Origin: an uncultured Verrucomicrobia subdivision 3 bacterium
GTDB lineage: Bacteria; Verrucomicrobiota; Verrucomicrobiia; Limisphaerales; UBA11358
Direction of reading: 5' to 3'
Assembly (NCBI GenBank): GCA_903922735.1
Contig: CAIXUZ010000038.1
Span: forward strand, 1-64,000
Length of the DNA stretch: 64,000 nucleotides
In this document: positions 28,669-38,000 of the stretch, in pieces
How the letters are laid out: every line of letters starts with the position of its first letter
Numbering within the stretch: the first letter of the stretch is position 1
Position numbers and translations under genes: made by a program
Notes under the pieces: model-generated
What the model saw: the letters and a program-made list of their open reading frames with translations, nothing else
Databases searched by the model: none
What the model was told of the DNA's origin: nothing

Positions 28669-31353
28669 ATGTCCGCCGAAGTGCAACTCACCCCCATGAT
28701 GGCGCAGTACCGCCGCATCAAAGGCGAACTGCCCAAGGACGCGCTGCTGCTCTTCCGCCTTGGCGATTTCTATGAGATGTTCTTCGAGGATGCGCAGACC
28801 GGCGCGCAGGTGCTCAACCTCTCGCTTACCGCGCGCAATGGCGTCCCCATGTGCGGCCTGCCGCACCACGCCGCCAATGGCTACATCGCCCGTATCCTGA
28901 AAAGCGGCCGCAAAGTGGCCATCTGTGATCAAACCGAGGAGGCGCGTCCGGGAAAACTGGTTAACCGCGAGGTCACGCAAATCCTCTCGCCCGGCACGCA
29001 TTTCGACGAGCGGATGCTCGTGGCGGAGCGGAATAACTTTTTGGCATCCGTTTATCCATCGGGAAAAATCTTCGGCCTCGCGCTGGTGGATTTGACCACC
29101 GGCGATTTTCTCACGACGGAACTGGAGGACCAAACCGCGCTGCTCGCCGAATTGGAGCGTCTGCGTCCGGCGGAAATTATTTTCCCGACCGAGGCGGTTT
29201 CGCTCCGCGATTTGCTGCGCGGCGCGTTCCAGATCTTGAGCGGTTACGATGACTGGACCTTCGCACCGGAAACAGCGTTTTACACGGTCAAGGAACAGTT
29301 CAAGGTCGCCTCGCTCGACGGCTTTGGCCTGAAAGATAAGACCGCCGCCATCGGTGCGGCGGGCGGAGCGCTGCATTATCTCACGCAAAATCTGCGCCGC
29401 GACGTGAAGCATCTCACGCGCATCTCGTTTTACCAGCGCAGCGATTTTCTCACGCTCGATTACACCACGCTGCGGCATCTGGAAATTCTCGAGCCGCAGC
29501 ACCATGACGCCCCGCGCAACGCCTCGCTTTATGGCGCGCTGAACAAAACCGTCACGCCGATGGGCGCGCGGCTCCTGCGCAACTGGCTTTCGCAACCGCT
29601 CGCCCAGGTGGAAGCGATCCGACAGCGGCAGGATGCGGTGGAAACCTTCATCAACAATTCCTTCGGCCTCGACGCGTTCCGCCAGCAGCTCGCCCAGGTG
29701 CGCGACCTCGAACGCACGCTGGGCCGCCTGAGTTCCGGCTCCGGCAACGCCCGCGATCTGGTGGCGCTGCGAACCGCGCTCGAACAGATCCCGGCGCTGA
29801 AACAGACGCTTGTTGGAGTTCAAGCTTCAGCTTGTTCCCGCGCCGACAAGCTAAAGCTTGAACTCCATCCTGGCGCGACGCCCCCCTTGATTGACTCGCT
29901 TAATTTGCAGATTTCCGAGTCGCCGGATCTCGTTGAAATCATTGCCCGCGCCATCGTGGATGAGCCGCCGCTGCCCATCAAGGAAGGCGGCATGATCCGC
30001 GACGGTTTTGACGCTGCGCTCGACGAACTCCGCACCGCGCAGCGCAGCGGCAAGGATTGGATCGCCAAACTGCAGGCGGATGAGATCACGGCCACTGGCA
30101 TTTCCTCGCTCAAAGTCCGGTTCAATTCCGTCTTCGGCTATTACATCGAAGTCACCAAGTCGAATCTCGACAAGGTGCCGCCGCACTACCATCGCAAGCA
30201 GACCGTGGCGAACGGCGAGCGGTTCATCACACCGGAGCTGAAGGACATGGAGGGCAAAATCCTCGGCGCCGAAGAACGCAGCGTGAAACTGGAATATGAA
30301 ATCTTCCAGCGCGTGCGCGAGGAAGTGCTGGGCCAGTTGCCGAAAATTCAGCAAAGTGCTTCCGCACTGGCACAATTGGATGTCCTCGCTTCTTTTGCGG
30401 AGATCGCGCGGCTGCATAATTATTGTCGTCCGCAGGTGGCCAATGAAGGCGTGTTGCAAATCCGTGATGGCCGGCATCCGGTCCTGGAACAGCAGCTTGT
30501 CGAGGAACGCTTCGTGCCGAATGATACGGGGCTGGCGAGTAGCACCAATTCTCCTCCCTCTCCGCCAACGGGAGTTGGGGGAGAGGGCCGGGGTGAGGTG
30601 GCGCTATCCCAATTCCCTCACCCTAGCCCTCTCTCTGCCGGGCGGGGCGAGGGAAAAGATTTTGCTTTTGCCCAAATCGCTTTGATCACCGGGCCGAACA
30701 TGGCCGGCAAATCCACTTACATCCGGCAGGTGGCGCTGCTCACGCTGCTCGCGCACACCGGCAGCTTTGTTCCTGCCGCCGAAGCGCGGATTGATCTGGT
30801 GGACCGCATCTTCACGCGCATTGGCGCGAGCGATGATCTGTCGCGCGGGCAATCCACTTTCATGGTCGAGATGACCGAGACGGCGAACATTCTGAACAAC
30901 GCCACGGCGCGCAGCCTGATCGTGCTGGACGAAATCGGGCGCGGCACCAGCACCTTCGACGGCCTCTCGCTCGCGTGGTCAATTGTTGAACATTTGCACA
31001 ATCAGGTCGGCGCGAAAACGCTGTTCGCCACGCATTATCACGAGTTGACCGAGCTGAGCGCACGACTGCCGCGCATCAAGAATTTCAACGTCGCCGTGCG
31101 CGAATGGCACGACACGATCGTGTTTCTACGCAAAATCGTCGAGGGCGGCACGGACAAGAGCTACGGCATCCAGGTCGCGCGGCTCGCGGGCGTGCCGAAG
31201 GCAGTCCTGGAACGCGCAAAACAAATTCTTGGCAATCTGGAGGAATCTGAACTCACGCCGGAAGGCAATGTGCGCCAGCCGCGCAAGCAGCAGGACCGCG
31301 AGAAATTAAAAGCCCTCGCCCCCGCCCCGCAGATGGATTTGTTCTCTCACTGA
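28669..31353 (+). CDS. mutS: DNA mismatch repair protein MutS with two in-frame repeat insertions
   Basis: 894 residues from ATG 28669. The mismatch-binding motif Phe34-x-Glu36 is in 'GDFYEMFFEDA'; the ATPase domain has Walker A 'ITGPNMAGKST' (about residue 675), 'STFMVEMTETANIL' and 'DEIGRGTSTFDGLS'. Two stretches do not belong to the family: residues about 382-400 (loop between core helices) and about 628-663 (between 'ERFVPND' and the Walker A strand). Both are translated palindromic repeats (see 29814 and 30551) and both keep the frame. The fold could tolerate them since both places are surface loops in E. coli and Thermus MutS. No mutL is in the window. Confidence 0.97.
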   Translation: MSAEVQLTPMMAQYRRIKGELPKDALLLFRLGDFYEMFFEDAQTGAQVLNLSLTARNGVPMCGLPHHAANGYIARILKSGRKVAICDQTEEARPGKLVNREVTQILSPGTHFDERMLVAERNNFLASVYPSGKIFGLALVDLTTGDFLTTELEDQTALLAELERLRPAEIIFPTEAVSLRDLLRGAFQILSGYDDWTFAPETAFYTVKEQFKVASLDGFGLKDKTAAIGAAGGALHYLTQNLRRDVKHLTRISFYQRSDFLTLDYTTLRHLEILEPQHHDAPRNASLYGALNKTVTPMGARLLRNWLSQPLAQVEAIRQRQDAVETFINNSFGLDAFRQQLAQVRDLERTLGRLSSGSGNARDLVALRTALEQIPALKQTLVGVQASACSRADKLKLELHPGATPPLIDSLNLQISESPDLVEIIARAIVDEPPLPIKEGGMIRDGFDAALDELRTAQRSGKDWIAKLQADEITATGISSLKVRFNSVFGYYIEVTKSNLDKVPPHYHRKQTVANGERFITPELKDMEGKILGAEERSVKLEYEIFQRVREEVLGQLPKIQQSASALAQLDVLASFAEIARLHNYCRPQVANEGVLQIRDGRHPVLEQQLVEERFVPNDTGLASSTNSPPSPPTGVGGEGRGEVALSQFPHPSPLSAGRGEGKDFAFAQIALITGPNMAGKSTYIRQVALLTLLAHTGSFVPAAEARIDLVDRIFTRIGASDDLSRGQSTFMVEMTETANILNNATARSLIVLDEIGRGTSTFDGLSLAWSIVEHLHNQVGAKTLFATHYHELTELSARLPRIKNFNVAVREWHDTIVFLRKIVEGGTDKSYGIQVARLAGVPKAVLERAKQILGNLEESELTPEGNVRQPRKQQDREKLKALAPAPQMDLFSH
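29814..29867. repeat. 22-bp inverted repeat inserted in the mutS frame
   Basis: Arms 29814-29835 and 29846-29867 are inverted copies with a single mismatch, around a 10-base loop. The arms carry GGAGTTCAAGCTTCAGCTTG. The element is read through as 'GVQASACSRADKLKLELHP' within MutS, where family members have only a short loop. No other copy was seen in this window. Confidence 0.85.
30551..30655. repeat. Compound GA/TC-rich palindromic element inserted in the mutS frame
   Basis: CCCTCTCC (30556-30563) pairs with GGAGAGGG (30580-30587), and GAGAGGGCCGGGGTGAGG (30581-30598) pairs with CCTCACCCTAGCCCTCTC (30616-30633) with two mismatches, so alternative hairpins are possible. It is translated as a Pro/Gly-rich insert, starting 'SPPSPPTGVGGEG'. 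Elements of this look ('CCCTCTCC...GAGAGGG...GGTGAGGG') are common between genes in many environmental bacteria; being inside mutS is unusual. Confidence 0.8.
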
Positions 31354-31362
31354 AAGTCTTTG

Positions 31363-32847
31363 ATGAACCCGTCTCCTACCAAGTTCAGCCAATTTCTTCA
31401 GAAGTTCACCGTGCTGCGCGGCGCCCCGCGCGAGCTGTGGATCATTTACGCCGCCTATATCCTCGAAAATCTCGCCTACAAGGTCGGCGCGGCCACGGTG
31501 CTCACCCTCTGGCTCTCGTCCGATCTCGGCTTCGGCGATAAATCCGCCGGGGCAATGGTGGCGACGTGGTCGGCGGTGATGACGCTCATCACGGTTTTCA
31601 TCGGGCCGCTCACGGATGCGCTGGGCGTGCGGCGGACGTTCCTGCTGGGTTTCGGCGTCTGCCTCGTGGCGCGCACGGTGATGATGCTTACGGCGGAACG
31701 CTGGGTGGTGCTGCCGTGCGGCTTGTATCTGCAGGCGGTGGGCATCGCGCTGATGATTCCGGTGATGGCGGCGGCGATGAAAAAATATACCAACACGGCG
31801 CAGCGCTCGGTGGCGTTCTCGCTTTATTACGCGCTGATGAACCTCGGTTTCGCGCTGGGCGACTGGCTGTTCGACCGCGTGCGCAGTCCGGTGTACGGCT
31901 TGGGCGAGCACGGCCACTGGACGTTGCCGCTTTTGGGCACGGACTTGAGCACCTACCGCGTACTGATTTTGTTGGGCGTGGTCTTCACGATTCCGGGAAT
32001 GCTTCTGACGTGGTTCTGCCTCCGCGATGGCGTGGAGGTGACGGACGCGGGCATCACCATCACGCCGCGCGAAAAAATCGTGGCGGCAAATCCGCTGGCC
32101 GCGCTGGTCACGACGGTGCGCGACACGGCGGTGAAGACAGGAAAAATCTTCGCGAGCCTGTGGCGGGAGCAGTCGTTCTATAAATTTCTCGCATTCATGA
32201 CCCTGGTGGTCGGCGTGCGGATGATTTTTTACCACCTGTTTTATACCTTCCCCAAATACGGCCTGCGCGAGCTCGGCGATGGCGCGCCCATCGCGCAAAT
32301 CAGCGGCATGATCAACTCGATTCTCATCGTGGTGCTGGTCCCGATCTGCGGCGTGCTGACGCAGAAGATCGCGGCGTATCGCATGGTTACGGTGGGGAGC
32401 TTTATCTCGGCTCTGTCGGTGTTTTTCCTCGCGGTGCCGGCGGCATGGTTCAAGCCGCTGGCGGATGGCTGGCTGGGGAATTTGATCTGCCACCAGTGGT
32501 TGCATCTCAACGGCCCGGTGAATCCGCTCTACATTGCCATTTTCCTGTTCGTCACGCTGCTCTCGGTTGGCGAGGCGTTGTGGTCGCCGCGTCTTTACGA
32601 ATACGCTGCCGCCATCGCGCCGAAAGGCCAGGAGGCGTCCTACATGGCGCTGTCGCTGCTGCCGTATTTTCTGGCGAAGTTTTTTGTGGGTGGCAGCTCC
32701 GGCTGGCTGCTGGCGAATTTCTGTCCGGCTGAAGGCGCGCGGAATCCGGCCATGATGTGGCTCATCATCGGCGGCATGGCGCTGGTGACGCCGCTGGGCG
32801 CAATTTTGTTCCGGAAATATATTCAAGTCCACGAGGCGGGCCGCTAG
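31363..32847 (+). CDS. Major facilitator superfamily transporter
   Basis: 494 residues with about 12 helices. The MFS loop 2-3 signature is seen as 'GPLTDALGVRRTFLLGF'. 'MMIPVMAAAMKKYTN'-like text resembles the proton:oligopeptide (POT) branch, and large hydrophobic pairs are separated by a charged central loop ('REKIVAANPLAALVTTVRD'). The substrate cannot be read. Starts 9 bases after the mutS stop at ATG 31363 and precedes the mutarotase gene by 26 bases; a sugar or peptide role is possible. Confidence 0.8.
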   Translation: MNPSPTKFSQFLQKFTVLRGAPRELWIIYAAYILENLAYKVGAATVLTLWLSSDLGFGDKSAGAMVATWSAVMTLITVFIGPLTDALGVRRTFLLGFGVCLVARTVMMLTAERWVVLPCGLYLQAVGIALMIPVMAAAMKKYTNTAQRSVAFSLYYALMNLGFALGDWLFDRVRSPVYGLGEHGHWTLPLLGTDLSTYRVLILLGVVFTIPGMLLTWFCLRDGVEVTDAGITITPREKIVAANPLAALVTTVRDTAVKTGKIFASLWREQSFYKFLAFMTLVVGVRMIFYHLFYTFPKYGLRELGDGAPIAQISGMINSILIVVLVPICGVLTQKIAAYRMVTVGSFISALSVFFLAVPAAWFKPLADGWLGNLICHQWLHLNGPVNPLYIAIFLFVTLLSVGEALWSPRLYEYAAAIAPKGQEASYMALSLLPYFLAKFFVGGSSGWLLANFCPAEGARNPAMMWLIIGGMALVTPLGAILFRKYIQVHEAGR

Positions 32848-32873
32848 ACTGGCCGCACAATCCTTAAACCATT

Positions 32874-33779
32874 ATGCAAATCAACCTCATCCCCGAAAAA
32901 CTCCGCCGGCTGGAAATCTCCGGCCGCGTCGAAATCGTCAACGGCCGCGGCGGCTTGCCGCTCGTGAAAATCACCACGCCGTGGAGCACGGCGGAAGTCT
33001 ATCTGCTGGGCGCGCACGTCGCGGGCTTCCAGAAAAACGGCGAGCCGCCGCTGCTGTTCATGAGCGCTCAAAGCTGGTTTGAGAACGGCAAGCCGATTCG
33101 CGGCGGGGTGCCGATTTGTTTTCCGTGGTTCGGTGGGCGCGATGGCGAGCCGGCGCATGGTTTGGTCCGGATTTTGCCGTGGGAGCTGGTCGAGGCTGCG
33201 GCTGCGACGAATGGCGCGGTGACGATTCGCCTGCGCTTGGCGAAAGGCAGCTTGAAATCGGAATGGGCGGCGCTGCGCACGGAATTGGTCGTCACCGTCG
33301 CGGAAACGCTGACGATGGAGCTGGTGGCCACGAATGAATCGGCGGACAAGACGCTGGAGATCGAGAATTGCCTGCACACTTATTGTCAGGTCGGTGATAT
33401 CGGTGCCGTTTCGCTCACCGGCTTGCAAAACGCGCCGTTCAATGATTTTGCCGCTGGCGCCGCGGGCGCGGGCAAGGTGGAAAATGATGCGGTGCTGCGC
33501 ATCGCGAAGGAGACCAACCGCGTTTATCCCGACCACACCGCCACGGTGGAAATCCGCGATGAAAAGCTGAAGCGCCTTATCCGCGTGGAGAAATCCAACT
33601 CCAAATCCACCGTCGTCTGGAATCCGTGGACGACGCAGAAATTGCCGGATGATTTTGATCCGGTGGAATACCGCCAGATGGTCTGCGTGGAATCCGGCAA
33701 CGTGAAGCAGAACAAGATTTCCCTCGCGCCGGGCAAAGCGACGGCGCTGAAAGTGGTTTTAAGCAGTTACGTTCTGTGA
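32874..33779 (+). CDS. D-hexose-6-phosphate mutarotase-like protein (YeaD family)
   Basis: 301 residues of the aldose-1-epimerase fold: 'STAEVYLLGAHVAGFQKNG', 'SWFENGKPIRGGVPICFPWFG', 'AHGLVRILPWEL' with the first His, 'LEIENCLHTYCQVGDI' with the second His, and 'VVWNPWTTQKLPDD' near the end. These are YeaD signatures; the enzymes interconvert the anomers of glucose-6-phosphate and related sugars in the cytoplasm. Confidence 0.9.
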   Translation: MQINLIPEKLRRLEISGRVEIVNGRGGLPLVKITTPWSTAEVYLLGAHVAGFQKNGEPPLLFMSAQSWFENGKPIRGGVPICFPWFGGRDGEPAHGLVRILPWELVEAAAATNGAVTIRLRLAKGSLKSEWAALRTELVVTVAETLTMELVATNESADKTLEIENCLHTYCQVGDIGAVSLTGLQNAPFNDFAAGAAGAGKVENDAVLRIAKETNRVYPDHTATVEIRDEKLKRLIRVEKSNSKSTVVWNPWTTQKLPDDFDPVEYRQMVCVESGNVKQNKISLAPGKATALKVVLSSYVL

Positions 33780-33788
33780 CCCGGTAGT

Positions 33789-33825
33789 GGGTAAATACCC
33801 GATTCAACTCGTCGAGTTCGACGAG
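33789..33825. promoter_or_regulatory. Two adjacent dyads upstream of the GH127-like gene
   Basis: GGGTAAATACCC (33789-33800) and the perfect palindrome CTCGTCGAGTTCGACGAG (33808-33825) stand 8 bases apart in the 86-base gap between the mutarotase and GH127-like genes. They could be an operator pair or a weak terminator; the sequence after the second has no real T run (CCATTTTG). Confidence 0.4.
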
Positions 33826-33865
33826 CCATTTTGAGGAAAAAATCATTAAAGCCAGCCTGACTCAA

Positions 33866-35719
33866 TTGAATCGTAAAAGCATACGCAACGCGGCAGGAGT
33901 GCGGCTTCGTTTGTTCGCCCACCTTCTTCTGGTGCTGCCAGTTTTTTTTGCTGTCACAGCACCCGCCGTCGACGTCCTTACGCCTATCAGTCTCCGCGAC
34001 ATTCAGGTCGGTGGCGAGATCGGCCGTCGCATCGCTATCACCGTCACGAACAATCTGCTCGTGCTCGACGTCGACCAGGATTTTCTTCCGCCGTTCAGAG
34101 CCAAGACCGCCACGGGCGGCTACATCGGCTTGGGCAAATTGCTAGACGCAACGGTGAAATTCGCCGCCAACACCGGCGATTCCCGGGTGCTGGCCTTGAA
34201 ACGGCATCTGGTTGAAGAAATTCTTAAAACGCAGGAAGCCGACGGCTACATCGGCATCATGGCTTCCCCGAAACGCGTCTGGGGATTGTGGGACACGCAC
34301 GAACTCGGCTACATCATTTGGGCGCTGCTCACCGACTACCAATATTTCGGCGAGGAACGCTCGCTGGCCGCCGCCCGCAAGGCCGCCGATTATCTCATCC
34401 GAAGCTGGCCGGCCATGCCGAAGAATTGGGGCAAAGGCGCAGAGGTGGCGCCGCATGTCGCCTTCATCGGCCTAGAACGCACGATGCTCGCGCTGTATGG
34501 TCAGACCGGCGATTCGGCCTATCTAGATTTCACTGTGAAAACGCGGGCGCTACCCGACTGGGACACGCCCATCGTTATCGGCCGCCGTCGCGGAATCGAA
34601 GGCCACATCTATGCCTACATGGCCCGCTGCCTCGCGCAACTCGAACTCTATCGCTCCCAGACCGACCGTCATCTGCTGGCTCAGACCGACCGCGCGCTGG
34701 ATTTCATGCTGCGCCACGATGGCGAGTGCATCACCGGCGGCACCGGCCAGTGCGAGATTTGGACCGATGACCAGGATGGCCGTGGCGAACTCGGCGAAAC
34801 CTGCGCCACCGCCTACCAGATTCGGGTCTATGACAGCCTCCTCCGTTTGCGCGGCGACGCCCGCATGGGTGACCTCATGGAGCGCACCCTTTTCAACACG
34901 CTCTTTGCCGCCCAATCTCCCGATGGCCGCAGGCTCCGTTACTTCGCACCGACGGAAGGCCCGCGCGTCTATTGGAAAACCGACACCTATTGCTGCCCGT
35001 GCAACTATCGCCGCATCATCGCCGAGCTGCCGGCAATGGTTTTCTATCGCGCCAACGACGGCGTGGCGGTGAACCTCTACACCTCCGCACAGGCAAAATT
35101 GGCGGTGGCCGGCGGTGTTTCGCTGGCCATCCGGCAAGAAACCGATTACCCGAACACTGGCCGCGTCCAGATTCATCTCGATCCCGCGCGCCCGGTGAAG
35201 TTTCCGCTGCAACTCCGCATTCCCTCCTGGGCGCATGGCGTAACGGTCTGTATCAACGGCCAGCCGGTCAAAGCCGACCCGAAGTCCGGCTCCTTCCTCA
35301 AGCTCGCCCGTGAATGGAAAACCGGCGATCAGGTCACGCTGGATCTGCCGATGCCTTGGCGTTTGGTCAAAGGCCGTGAGCGCCAGGCCGGACGCGTCGC
35401 GGTGATGCGCGGACCGCAGATCTTCTGCCTGAATCCCGCGCAAAATCCCGGCCTCGCCAAACTTGACGGTGTCGAGTTGGGCCGGCTGACGCTCGATCCG
35501 GCTTCGTTTTCCGAGCCGGTGACAAACAGCGCCGTGCGTCCCGACGGCATGGGCTGCCGCGTGAAAGCGTGGAGCCCGGGCTTCGGTCTTGGCAAAAAAG
35601 GCGATCTGACGCTCACGCTCACCGAGTTTCCCGACCCGGACGGCAAGGCGACCTATTTCCGCCTGCGCGATTTAGCCGGTGCGGTGGACGACGAATTGTT
35701 TGTCATCAAGGCGAAGTGA
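33866..35719 (+). CDS. Secreted GH127-like glycoside hydrolase (DUF1680, beta-L-arabinofuranosidase family)
   Basis: After a signal peptide ('HLLLVLPVFFAVTAPA') comes an (alpha/alpha)6 barrel. The zinc site of GH127 (Glu338, Cys340, Cys417, Cys418 in Bifidobacterium HypBA1) has a match in 'GETCAT' (about residues 310-315) and 'YCCPCNYRR' (about 375-383); one of the two adjacent Cys is the nucleophile in HypBA1. The usual 'CCPPN' is 'CCPCN' here, one Cys more. Start is uncertain: TTG 33866 has no ribosome site, while GAGGA at 33833-33837 sits 7 bases before an in-frame ATT at 33845. 617 residues from TTG. Confidence 0.88.
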   Translation: MNRKSIRNAAGVRLRLFAHLLLVLPVFFAVTAPAVDVLTPISLRDIQVGGEIGRRIAITVTNNLLVLDVDQDFLPPFRAKTATGGYIGLGKLLDATVKFAANTGDSRVLALKRHLVEEILKTQEADGYIGIMASPKRVWGLWDTHELGYIIWALLTDYQYFGEERSLAAARKAADYLIRSWPAMPKNWGKGAEVAPHVAFIGLERTMLALYGQTGDSAYLDFTVKTRALPDWDTPIVIGRRRGIEGHIYAYMARCLAQLELYRSQTDRHLLAQTDRALDFMLRHDGECITGGTGQCEIWTDDQDGRGELGETCATAYQIRVYDSLLRLRGDARMGDLMERTLFNTLFAAQSPDGRRLRYFAPTEGPRVYWKTDTYCCPCNYRRIIAELPAMVFYRANDGVAVNLYTSAQAKLAVAGGVSLAIRQETDYPNTGRVQIHLDPARPVKFPLQLRIPSWAHGVTVCINGQPVKADPKSGSFLKLAREWKTGDQVTLDLPMPWRLVKGRERQAGRVAVMRGPQIFCLNPAQNPGLAKLDGVELGRLTLDPASFSEPVTNSAVRPDGMGCRVKAWSPGFGLGKKGDLTLTLTEFPDPDGKATYFRLRDLAGAVDDELFVIKAK

Positions 35720-35786
35720 CGGCCTCGGCTTCCAAACGTCGGTTTTGCATGGCTTGCGGACGGCGCGCAAGGCATCTTACGAGGCC

Positions 35787-37934
35787 ATGATTTCACTTTC
35801 TGAAATCCAGCCGAGCGGCACGGATTTGGTTTCCCAGGTCAAAGAAATTTTTTCGCCGACGGGCATCCTGTCGCGTGCGAAGAATTTCGAATTCCGTCCG
35901 CAGCAGCAGGAGATGGCGGTGGCGGTGGCGCGGGCGTTGCAAAATCAGGAGCACCTCGCGGTCGAGGCGGGCACCGGCGTCGGCAAATCGCTGGCGTATC
36001 TGATTCCTTCCATCCTGTTCGCCGTGGCGCAGAAGAAAAAAGCCATCGTCTCCACGCACACGATCAATCTGCAGGAACAGCTCACGGAAAAAGATCTGCC
36101 GATGCTCACCGGCGTGCTCGGCGCGCTGCCGGAGCCGGTGAAATTCAGCTACGCGATGCTGAAGGGCCGCGCGAATTACCTCTGCACGCGCCGGCTGCAA
36201 AAGGCGATGCAGCAAAGCGGCAATCTCTTCACGTCCTCCGAGGCCGAAGAATTGCAGCGCATCTACGAGTGGTCGCAGGAAACCAAGGACGGCAGTTTGT
36301 CGGATTTCGAGATCGAGCCGGACCCGAAAGTCTGGTCGCAGGTCTGTTCCGAACGCGGATTGTGTTCGCCGAAAACGTGCGGGCATCAGTCGGATTTTGC
36401 GCGCGACCATGACGCCTGTTTTTTTCAGCGCGTGCGCAACCGGATTTTGTCCGCGGATGTGGTGATTTTGAACCACACGCTTTTCTTCACCTTGCTGGGC
36501 GGCGTGGACGAAGAGATGGAGGGCGGCATCTTGTTCAAAAACGACTTCGTGATTTTCGACGAGGCGCACACGATGGAGAGCGTGGCATCGCGCCACATCG
36601 GCTTGAGCGTGTCGAGCGGGCAGGTGCGCTATTCACTGAACCGGCTGTGGAATCCGAAGACGGAAAAGGGTCTGCTCGCCACGCTGCGCCAGGGCAAGGC
36701 AGTGAAGCTCGTCGCGGATATCTTGAGCGAGTCGGACAAATTCTTTGCGAGCGTGGAGGCGGCGTGCGAAGAGATTCAGGCCGAGGTGAAAAAAACTTCT
36801 GTCGGCGGCGGCGACCGGAAGCGGGAGTGGAAGGAACTCCGCATTCGGCGTGCGGAATTGGTGAAAGACAACGTCACGCTGCCCATCCAAAGATTGCGCG
36901 AGGCGGTGAGCGAACTGGTCAAAACCAGCGAGGACAAGGATATCGGGCAGGAACTGATCGAGTGCAACCGGCGGCTGGGCGAATTGAAGATCGAAGTCGC
37001 GGAATTCTTGAATCAGGAAGCGGATGATCATGTTTATTGGGTGGAGCGCGGCGGCAAATCGCAGCGAAACCTGTCGCTGAACGCGGCCCCGGTGGACGTG
37101 GCGGAATTTCTGCGGCGGCGTTTGTTCGAGACGGACACGAGCGTCATCATGACGAGCGCGACGCTGGCCGTGGCGGAGAAACCAGTGGAAGGTGGCAAAT
37201 TGAAGGTTGCCGGTGCGGAAGGGTCCCCGCGTAAACGGGCTGCCGCATCCGCCAATAATTCACCGCTGAATTATTTTGCCAGACGCGTTGGTTGCGAGTC
37301 TGCGACGAAACTCCAGGTGGGCACGCCGTTCGATTACGAGCGGCAGATGAAATTGTTCACGGTCAAAAAAATGCCCGACCCGCGCGAACATGGTTACGCC
37401 GATGCGCTGGTTCATTGGGTGGAACATTTCGTGAAACAGACGCACGGCAAGGCCTTTGTGTTGTTCACCAGCTACAAGCTGATGCAGGAGGTCGCGGACC
37501 GCATGCAGCCGTTCTTCGACCAGCTCGGACTGGAGCTCATCGTGCAAGGCACCGGCACGCCGCGCTCGACGATGCTGGAGCAGTTCAAGGCGGATGTGGA
37601 CTCGGTGCTCTTCGGCACGGACAGCTTCTGGCAGGGCGTGGATGTGCCGGGCGAGGCGCTCTCCAACGTCATCATCACGCGGCTGCCGTTCGCGGTGCCG
37701 GATCATCCACTGATCGAGGCGCGGCTGGAGGCCATCGAAGCGCGCGGGGGAAATTCTTTCGGTGAATTTTCCCTGCCCGAGGCGATTTTAAAATTTCGCC
37801 AGGGCGTTGGCCGCTTGATCCGCACGAAAACGGACACCGGCATCGTGGTGGTGCTGGACAACCGGATTTTGACGAAGCAATACGGCCAGGCCTTTCTCGA
37901 CGCGTTACCGAAGTGTCCGATGGAGATTGTGTGA
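35787..37934 (+). CDS. dinG: DinG-like XPD-family DNA helicase
   Basis: 715 residues, like E. coli DinG. Walker A 'AGTGVGKSLA' (61-70), iron-sulfur cysteines in 'YLCTRR' and 'CSERGLCSPKTC...DACF' (about 130-210), DEAH box 'VIFDEAHTMES' (about 258), motif VI in 'FRQGVGRLIRT'. No exonuclease domain precedes it. A low-complexity stretch near 470-490 ('AEGSPRKRAAASANNS') interrupts the start of helicase domain 2. Superfamily 2 5'-3' helicases of this kind clear R-loops and D-loops. Start ATG 35787 is chosen over earlier in-frame codons that overlap the GH127-like gene. Confidence 0.9.
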   Translation: MISLSEIQPSGTDLVSQVKEIFSPTGILSRAKNFEFRPQQQEMAVAVARALQNQEHLAVEAGTGVGKSLAYLIPSILFAVAQKKKAIVSTHTINLQEQLTEKDLPMLTGVLGALPEPVKFSYAMLKGRANYLCTRRLQKAMQQSGNLFTSSEAEELQRIYEWSQETKDGSLSDFEIEPDPKVWSQVCSERGLCSPKTCGHQSDFARDHDACFFQRVRNRILSADVVILNHTLFFTLLGGVDEEMEGGILFKNDFVIFDEAHTMESVASRHIGLSVSSGQVRYSLNRLWNPKTEKGLLATLRQGKAVKLVADILSESDKFFASVEAACEEIQAEVKKTSVGGGDRKREWKELRIRRAELVKDNVTLPIQRLREAVSELVKTSEDKDIGQELIECNRRLGELKIEVAEFLNQEADDHVYWVERGGKSQRNLSLNAAPVDVAEFLRRRLFETDTSVIMTSATLAVAEKPVEGGKLKVAGAEGSPRKRAAASANNSPLNYFARRVGCESATKLQVGTPFDYERQMKLFTVKKMPDPREHGYADALVHWVEHFVKQTHGKAFVLFTSYKLMQEVADRMQPFFDQLGLELIVQGTGTPRSTMLEQFKADVDSVLFGTDSFWQGVDVPGEALSNVIITRLPFAVPDHPLIEARLEAIEARGGNSFGEFSLPEAILKFRQGVGRLIRTKTDTGIVVVLDNRILTKQYGQAFLDALPKCPMEIV

Positions 37935-38000
37935 ATTAAAAACCGCTAATCCGCTTCCCGCCTTGTCGGCGACAGGTTTTCTGGTAATTTCTCCGCCTTT

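Noticed and set aside
31306..32832. Long minus-strand open frame (508 codons) opposite the MFS gene
   Set aside because: Its product is extremely rich in His, Arg and Gln, the usual antisense shadow of a hydrophobic GC-rich gene; the plus strand has clear MFS motifs.
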